Of a stretch of DNA of 64,000 nt, positions 58,169-64,000 are shown in pieces (position 1 is the stretch's first letter; each line of letters starts with the position of its first letter). The stretch is from contig WTPW01000339.1 of NCBI GenBank assembly GCA_009809945.1, positions 62,001 to 126,000 on the forward strand. The letters run 5' to 3'. The notes beneath the pieces are model-generated. The model saw nothing but the letters and a program-made list of their open reading frames with translations, was not told the origin of the DNA and did no database searches. The stretch is from Gigaspora margarita. Taxonomy: Eukaryota; Glomeromycota; Glomeromycetes; Diversisporales; Gigasporaceae. A program made the translations under genes and the position numbers.

Positions 58169-59650
58169 CTAATTGTTAATATCTACTGCACCTTTTGAAG
58201 TAGAGTATTCAAAAAAAATCTTTGGTCCTGTAAATTTAACTAATGATAAATTATTACATTCTTTAACAATATGTTCAACTTCATCATCAGCTACTGCAGT
58301 GAATGCTATTGTGATGATGCATTGTGGTTTTTGATCTTTTAAAGAAGCTGCAATTAAATATGTATTATCAACAATTGCAACCTTTGAACAATATGATCCA
58401 TATGCATTTTCAAGGTTTTGAACCATATCATTAGAATAGTTTAGAAACCAGCTACGCCTTTTTTTACTATGAAATATGCCATATAATCCATTTTGCTTTA
58501 AAAGCAAACAAAGCTTTAGCAATCCAAACCAACTATCACCAACTATAGTTCGCCCATTACAAAACTATGGATGTGCTAATTGGAGTATAAATGCAGTAGT
58601 ACTACTATACTCTGATGTGAACTGTTTTTTTTCAATTTTTTTGTCTTCACAAGGTTCTAGCTAGACAACAATATTTGTAGAACTGTCAGCTATTACTTTC
58701 CACTCTTACCAATAGGATGTGGTTTTCATGATATTTTGCGAAGACCTGGGATCTTATTTGTACCTAACTATGAATTAGTAGATTCATCGACACATAAGGT
58801 ACTTTTAGGTAATAAATCAAATTGCTATTAAAACATTAATAAAACTTCAAACAGGATATAAAGGATCAGTAAGATTTGGGTTATCTAATTTATCTAGTAC
58901 TATTAAGTATGACAAGATACTATTTGTTCAAATCATGTACAGCTCATCCAGTATTGAAAATGAAATAGTGCTAAAGACTGTGTATGTTCTTGATCTGCTC
59001 TCTAGTAAAAGCAACAATCAGCAACAGGAAAAACAGATATTAGTACCCACAAACCCAGCCATCTCATATATTCATTAAAATTAAATATACCCAATTTGAA
59101 GTATCTCTTTCACGTATATTAATAGAATATTAATTACGGACAGTTCAATATAATCAAGAGGAAGATATTGGCAAAACAATTTATATAGTGAAGCTAAACT
59201 AATTGATGAAATATGATATTGCATTTATAGTTATATACCAAATTAACTGCATATCGCTTAATAGTTACTGGTTGCTCTTGCCAGTTTATTGTAATACTAA
59301 GATCAATTACTTCTTCATTATTTTCACCTTCTTCTTTATCTAAACTACTTTCACTATTATCAGAAAACTCCTCATGAGTTGGTGATAATTCTGTAACTGC
59401 TAGTTCTTCTTGATTTAAAATAGCTTATTTCTCATATCATAAGTTATCTGCAAGAATATCCACGATTATATTTTCAATTTTTTCAAAACTTACATGATAT
59501 TTTTAGCATTTTCTGAAAGTTAGCTACTAATAATTGTTCAATAAAGGTGTAGGTTTTTTCAATTTCCTCTGCATTGCTATAGATATTGCTAAATTATCTC
59601 CTTTGGCTAGCCCATTCTCTGATAGTTAACTTTTTTGATATTCTTGGCAT
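58169..59650 (-). pseudogene. piggyBac-like transposase remnant (DDE_Tnp_1_7)
   Basis: Start codon near 59,650 (MPRISKKLTIREWASQRR). Moving downstream: VDESTNS (family D-E-x-M region, near 58,775), IPGLRKIS and KPHPIGK, EWKVIADSS (first catalytic Asp; canonical K-x-W-x-x-A-D), then LQLAHP-stop-FCNGRTIVGDSWFGL (second Asp, as in G-x-x-I-x-x-D-x-x-F-T-S), NGLYGI and KGAVDINN (G-V-D motif). At least four in-frame stops (e.g. in 58,570 where Trp is expected) and frameshifts interrupt it. The sequence stops after the G-V-D motif, so the C-terminal domain is not visible in frame; an intron is possible. The family assignment is firm, supported by TTAA at both element ends. Confidence 0.85.
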
Positions 59651-60159
59651 AGTGTATCATTATAATTGGTAATATTGTAAGTACACTTACTAAAAAAAAA
59701 AAGTTGCATTTACATTAACTTTTGTGCTAAATTTAAAACTTTATCAAACCCAAACCCATAAATCAGACCTATGATTTCCTTTTTTTAACCTTTTAGGTAT
59801 ACTAATTTAAATTACAATATTTAATTTATTAGTTATTAAATATAGATTACATGATAACAATCCATATTTTGACTAGTTATAACCGGTTAAAGTTAGTTTT
59901 TATAAGTGGAATTTCTTATAAAGCACTATTGAGGCTTGATTGACAAAGATGATTAAACTCTAATAATTCTTCCTGATAAAAGCCTGTTTGTGTCTAATTG
60001 ATAAAAATATACTAATTGTTACAGTATAAATTACCAAAATGTATTTTATATATTTATCTATATATTGTAAAAATTTTATGTAATAGCGAACAATATTTTT
60101 TATTTTATTCTAGTATTTAAATTGTACTAAATTTAGTACAGCAAATGGATACCCATTAA

Positions 60160-60670
60160 TATAACAATGCCAGTTATAAGCTTCAAAATAAACTGCAATA
60201 ATTTTTTTTATACATAATTGATTTTTATAAATTACAAAAATATAATTATCTTTAACTAATGGAAATCTTCTGAAATATTTGTATTTTCAATATTTGGAAC
60301 TTTAATAATAAATTAAATTGATTAGTTAATTATAAGCTTATAATAAAATATAAATATTATTAAAAAAATTTAATATTAAAGTTTCAATTATATTTGTTTT
60401 AAATATAATTAACAAAAATACATACTTTGAATAAAAGATTTTTGCTTTTTAATTAATTTGTATTTGTTTGTTTGTACTAATTCTTAAGTATGAATTTGAG
60501 CTAAAGTATTAGACATATTTTTATGAGTAGTGTTCGCACTTGGTATATGTCCATATTTTTAAAAAATTTGGACTATGTCCAAATCTATATTCCATGTCTA
60601 TAAATTACTATGTCCATATTTTGTCCATATTATTTTTAATATGTCCAAATGTCCTTATTGCCAAACACTG
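60160..60670. other. AT-rich stretch, nothing recognised
   Basis: The only pattern is 'atgtccatattt'-type repetition around 60,540-60,655. No gene supported. Confidence 0.4.
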
Positions 60671-60678
60671 TTTATGAG

Positions 60679-61464
60679 TAGGGCTGTTAATCAGTCCGTC
60701 CGGTCCATCCAGGTTAAAAGACTGCTAGTCTTTTACAAAACCGGACTGGACTGCGGTCCAGGACCGAATAGGACCGAATAGGGCTAGGTTGGACAGACTG
60801 ATGACCAATAATACTTTTTGCTATAACGATGGTTAGTATAAAGAATTTCAATACCATTACAATAAGCTTTTCAAATTTATAATATTTGCTTATATGATAT
60901 AAAGGGAGCAATAATTAATACGTTTGATAATTTTAGTCATACATAAATTATAAATTAGAAAAATAATATAGTATATTAATATAGCAAAATAACATCTTTT
61001 AATTAACTTCGTAAATATGAACATTATAGTTAAAATCCGTTAAATAGATATTTTGTCACTTTTAACCACTTAATTTTCGATAATTTGATTGAATAATATA
61101 ATCATAATTGGGCACGCCAAATGTTCAATCTTATACTGATTTAAGACAAGAATTGTCTTAATATATGAAAATATCAAAGTAAATTAACAAAATGATTAGA
61201 TGTTACTTGCATAGAAAGAAATATTTATTAATATAATATTGTTAGCATTTACATGTCTGTCAAATACTCAAAAATTTATAAACCTAATATATTTAATAAA
61301 AAAAAAATAATAAAAAATGAAGTATACTACTTGTATCGGGTTATTTCCATATTTACTATTAGGACCGACGGCCCTTTCAGTTCGTCCTAAAAAGGACCAG
61401 ACTGGCCCGGTCCCTGGACGGACTGAAGGACCGTCAGTCTGGACTGGACCAATTAACAGCCCTA
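60679..61464. mobile_element. hAT-type MITE, 786 bp, perfect 8-bp TSD
   Basis: TTTATGAG at 60671-60678 and 61465-61472. Ends TAGGGCTGTTAATCAGTCCG and GGACCAATTAACAGCCCTA. Subterminal regions are GGTCC/GGACC-rich in opposite orientation (GGTCCAGGACCG; GGACCAGACTGG). The central ~500 bp is AT-rich. A different family from the 282/286-bp hAT MITEs. Open frames at its two ends (60575-60911 and 61317-61502) derive from the GC-richer TIR regions. Confidence 0.92.
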
Positions 61465-61472
61465 TTTATGAG

Positions 61473-61779
61473 CTTTTTTCTATTGTTTTTTATATTGTTT
61501 AACAGATCTTTGTTTAGGATTTCATTATTTGAAAAATATACAACAATATGACTAGCCTTATTTGGATGAATAGTCATAGTATTAATATTAAACTTGAAGT
61601 ATAAGCTTTATGTCTTTGTTGTTGTTGTAATAAAAATCCAAAATCCAAATTATTTTCTGATCTATATCAAAATTTTAAATCAACTATATTTAAAAATTAT
61701 TAAATATAAAATATAATTATAATAAAATATTTATAATATTATTAAAATTAACTTACTTCTATCACTATTATATAAAGTA
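61473..61779. other. AT-rich spacer
   Basis: No supported feature; probably the 3' flank of the following pseudogene. Confidence 0.3.
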
Positions 61780-63560
61780 GAAAAGTCTTCAATAGAGTAA
61801 TTAACTATATTTACTTGCAAACTTCCATCTTGAAACAAATTATTTAATAGAATTTCTTTATTATAGTTTTGTTTGTAATATGTTTTATTTTACAAGAAGC
61901 TTCAATTATTGCTGTAGAAACACTAATTTCATTATTTTCATTTTATTTATCATTTGTAAAATTAATTATTTTATTATCAATATTAGTTAGAACCTCTTTG
62001 TTGTGAATAACAACAAATACTTGTAGAAAATTTGATTTAAAAAAATCATCTATAGGCATCATATTAAGAAATTCTGCAAGTTCACAAGCTAATTGATGAG
62101 AATGTTTGATTGTTTGTGAAATTTGCTTATTGGTTGGCTATAATCTTAATAATTTCAATATCAATTCATTTAAATTTCTATAATTATAATCAAAATGATA
62201 ACCTAATAGTTAAAATTTAATATTAAAAATAATTATAAATATTAATTAAAATTTTAAAAGTACTAGATATATTGCTATAAAAATATAGTATCTGGGTAAT
62301 CAAATAATATTATATCTAGTATTTGTAGAACCTTAATATTAACAAATATATTAAATAAAAAATAATAATATTTACCTTAATGAATAGTTTTATTTTTAGT
62401 AAAACTTAATTTTTCTGATTAAAGCTTTACTATATTATAAAACAAGTGATTCACAAAGTGAAGTAAAAATAGCAAATGTTTGATTTGCTAAAAAATTTTG
62501 TTTTAATGAAATAAAATCAGGATATTTTGGAAAATAATTTCTATATGAGTACACCATAATTGAATAAAAAAATAGCTTGTTATAACCATTCAAATTCATT
62601 CAAGTGGTGCAATATCTCAATTTAGATAACTATTAATTATTTTACTTTTAAAATATAGTATAATTAATATAATTTTAAAATAAAAAATTACATATTTATT
62701 AATATATATTATTTTTCTCATATACAAAAAGGTAAATTGCAAACCTTTCTATTCCAGTTTTAACTTGATAATTAGTTGTTAAGCATTTATGAAAATTTGA
62801 TGAACAAAAAGTTTGATAAGGCCAGATCAAGTTGATTATGTGTTTTACATTAACCCCTCTCTCCTCCAAGAGGGGTGGTTTATATAGTAAAATTTTAAAA
62901 AATTTTTTTCAAATAAAATTTTTCCAATTTGTTCTGTGACTATATAAAAATTTTCTGAAATATTCCATAGTCCTATGTATATCTATCTAATTTTTTTTTA
63001 CTATGAGAGAAAGGGGAGGAGCACAGAGGAGAGAGTAATATAAAATATATAATCAACTTGGTCTGGCCTAAGCTGCTGCATCATTTTGTTGGACCAGTGT
63101 AATAATATCATTTTTAAACATTACAGAATCCTGCTAATTAATAAGCTGTAAAAAGTAATTATATTGAGCTAAAGAATTACCAAAAGTCAATAAACATGCT
63201 CCAGATATTATAGCATTTCATGCTGTTTTTTTAACATGTTTGGGATCTTGAATACATATTACAGAGCCAATAATATCAAATATAGGTCATGAAAAATTAA
63301 TATTTAAATTAGGTTCTTTAACTATTGGTTTTTTATTAGTTTGAATTTTAGAAATTTATTGCTGTGCTTAAAATTCTGTTATAGCTCTATCAGATCCCAA
63401 AGAAAATATATAAAGACCAAGTAGTGGTGCAATTTCAATAATTAATTGCTTATATAATTGTAATATTGAATCTGCAGTATCTGATTCATTATTTGGAATT
63501 AGAGCAATAACTATTAGAGGTAGTACAGGTAATAGTACCTTTTATATATACAAATTAGTA
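61780..63560 (-). pseudogene. Decayed transposon-like gene (family repeated in mycorrhizal fungi), split by a MITE
   Basis: Minus-strand pieces in order: IVIALIPNNESDTADSILQL (near 63,500), then IGSVICIQDPKHVKKTA, AIISGACLLTFGNS, NDAAA, [MITE 62,820-63,068], YQTFCSSNFHKCLTTNYQ, YPDFISLKQNFLANQTFAIF, SLCESLVLYYSKA, and finally ISQTIKHSHQLACELAEFLN (near 62,090). Stops and frameshifts lie between. From memory, near-identical motifs (Q-D-P-K-H-x-K-K-T-x-R-N, Y-P-x-F-x-S-x-x-x-N-F-L-A-x-Q-x-F) recur in many predicted proteins of Rhizophagus-like genomes. The D-P-K-H...K...R-N pattern loosely recalls P-element/THAP9-type transposases, but I would not assign that without a search. Certainly not functional here. 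Confidence 0.5.
62820..63068. mobile_element. MITE with TAA TSD (PIF/Harbinger-like), copy 2
   Basis: TAA at 62817-62819 and 63069-63071. Ends GGCCAGATCAAGTTGATTAT and AATCAACTTGGTCTGGCC. Second copy of the family at 15,733-15,991. It interrupts the pseudogene above, and taking out the element plus one TAA restores its reading frame at A-A-A/Y-Q-T-F, which defines both ends precisely. Confidence 0.9.
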
Positions 63561-64000
63561 ACTTATATAGTATTTAAGAGTAGAGACTATGTAGATCATT
63601 TTTATTAATAAACTAGTTACTAAAATTTTATATTTAATAATAAAGAAAATTTTTATTAAGTAACCATATTAAATTTTTAAATAAAATTGTAGAGGAGGTT
63701 TTTCTGATCTAACGGTGGCCAAATCATTAAAATTGGCCTAGTAGAATATAAGATATAGCTATTTTTCTATTCATGACTCTATTTTACTTATTGTTTATAC
63801 ATGATTTGATTGGCCAATTTGTGATCACCCTCGCAGAATAGACCACACCCTCACAAAAGTTTTGACTATAAAAACTTTATCAAATTTTATTCAAAATTAA
63901 TAAAATTTTTAGAATATGCATAATTTTTATTACGAACAATTTTACTTAGTAAATAAATAACAATTTATTTAATAAAAACCAACTTTTATATGTAGCAACT
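63561..64000. other. AT-rich window end
   Basis: A short inverted pair GGCCAAATCATT / AATTGGCC lies at about 63,717-63,739. Otherwise no feature; elements may continue beyond the window. Confidence 0.3.

Larger units (their letters stand above)
56690..60155. mobile_element. piggyBac-like element, 3,466 bp, TTAA target
   Basis: TTAA at 56686-56689 and 60156-60159 flanks TGGGTATTCGTC on the left and GGATACCCA on the right, i.e. 5'-TGGGTATYC termini at both ends. A subterminal palindrome TACTAAATTTAGTA lies 22-31 bp inside each end (about 56,713 and 60,125), with a third copy near 56,895. It contains a decayed piggyBac transposase on the minus strand and a nested hairpin (57,852-57,954). TTAA duplication is diagnostic for the superfamily together with the transposase. 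Confidence 0.9.

Overview
The window looks like repeat-dominated, very AT-rich nuclear DNA of a fungus. I infer an arbuscular mycorrhizal fungus (Glomeromycotina, Rhizophagus-like). The reasons are the short GT-AG introns, a multi-exon secreted/multi-pass membrane protein of a kind expanded in these fungi, a transposon-like gene family I associate with them, and the density of DNA transposons. The taxon is inference from memory of gene families, not a search result. No bacterial operons, CRISPR arrays, rRNA genes or functional tRNA genes were found.

Only one locus reads as an intact gene. It lies on the minus strand at 28,122-31,602: ten exons, nine GT-AG introns of 61-113 nt and a 24-nt microexon, giving an open frame of 914 codons. 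It encodes a signal peptide, a large extracellular region and about five membrane segments. Almost everything else is mobile DNA or its debris.

Layout. 0-5.5 kb: a Mutator-type foldback MITE (9-bp TSD), a tandem array broken by a hAT MITE (8-bp TSD) and by a TIR element carrying palindromes, then TGACGAAACC-rich repeats and two long hairpins. 5.5-8.5 kb: a GGCC-rich TIR element beside a dead pogo/Tigger-type transposase, itself hit by a second copy of the same hAT MITE. 8.9-10.1 kb: a minisatellite ending in a Helitron-like 3' terminus. 10.3-21.1 kb: a 3-kb segmental duplication with F-box/LRR-like debris, a GC-rich minisatellite with an assembly gap, and a MITE with TAA target duplication. 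21.5-24.9 kb: a decayed RT/RNase H retroelement interrupted by a TIR insert. 25-28 kb: small TIR elements, one with a perfect 9-bp TSD. 28-31.6 kb: the gene. 32-43 kb: a minisatellite, an 11-N gap bearing signs of an assembly artefact, several foldback elements and two tRNA-headed SINEs. 43.8-55.7 kb: a nested stack in which a ~4.5-kb palindromic element full of ~195-bp satellite units was split by a ~7.4-kb MULE, itself hit by a 525-bp palindrome-bearing element, a 991-bp SINE and a TA-flanked MITE. 56.7-60.2 kb: a complete but dead piggyBac-like element bounded by TTAA. 60.7-61.5 kb: a hAT MITE. 61.8-63.6 kb: a decayed transposon-like gene split cleanly by a second copy of the TAA-type MITE.

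The feature I consider least explained is a family of ~100-bp near-perfect palindromes with a GTCTC-N3-GAGAC apex. Members occur inside several otherwise unrelated non-autonomous elements. Exact coordinates come from reading by eye; element ends with TSDs should be right to within a base or two, and boundaries described as approximate are looser.
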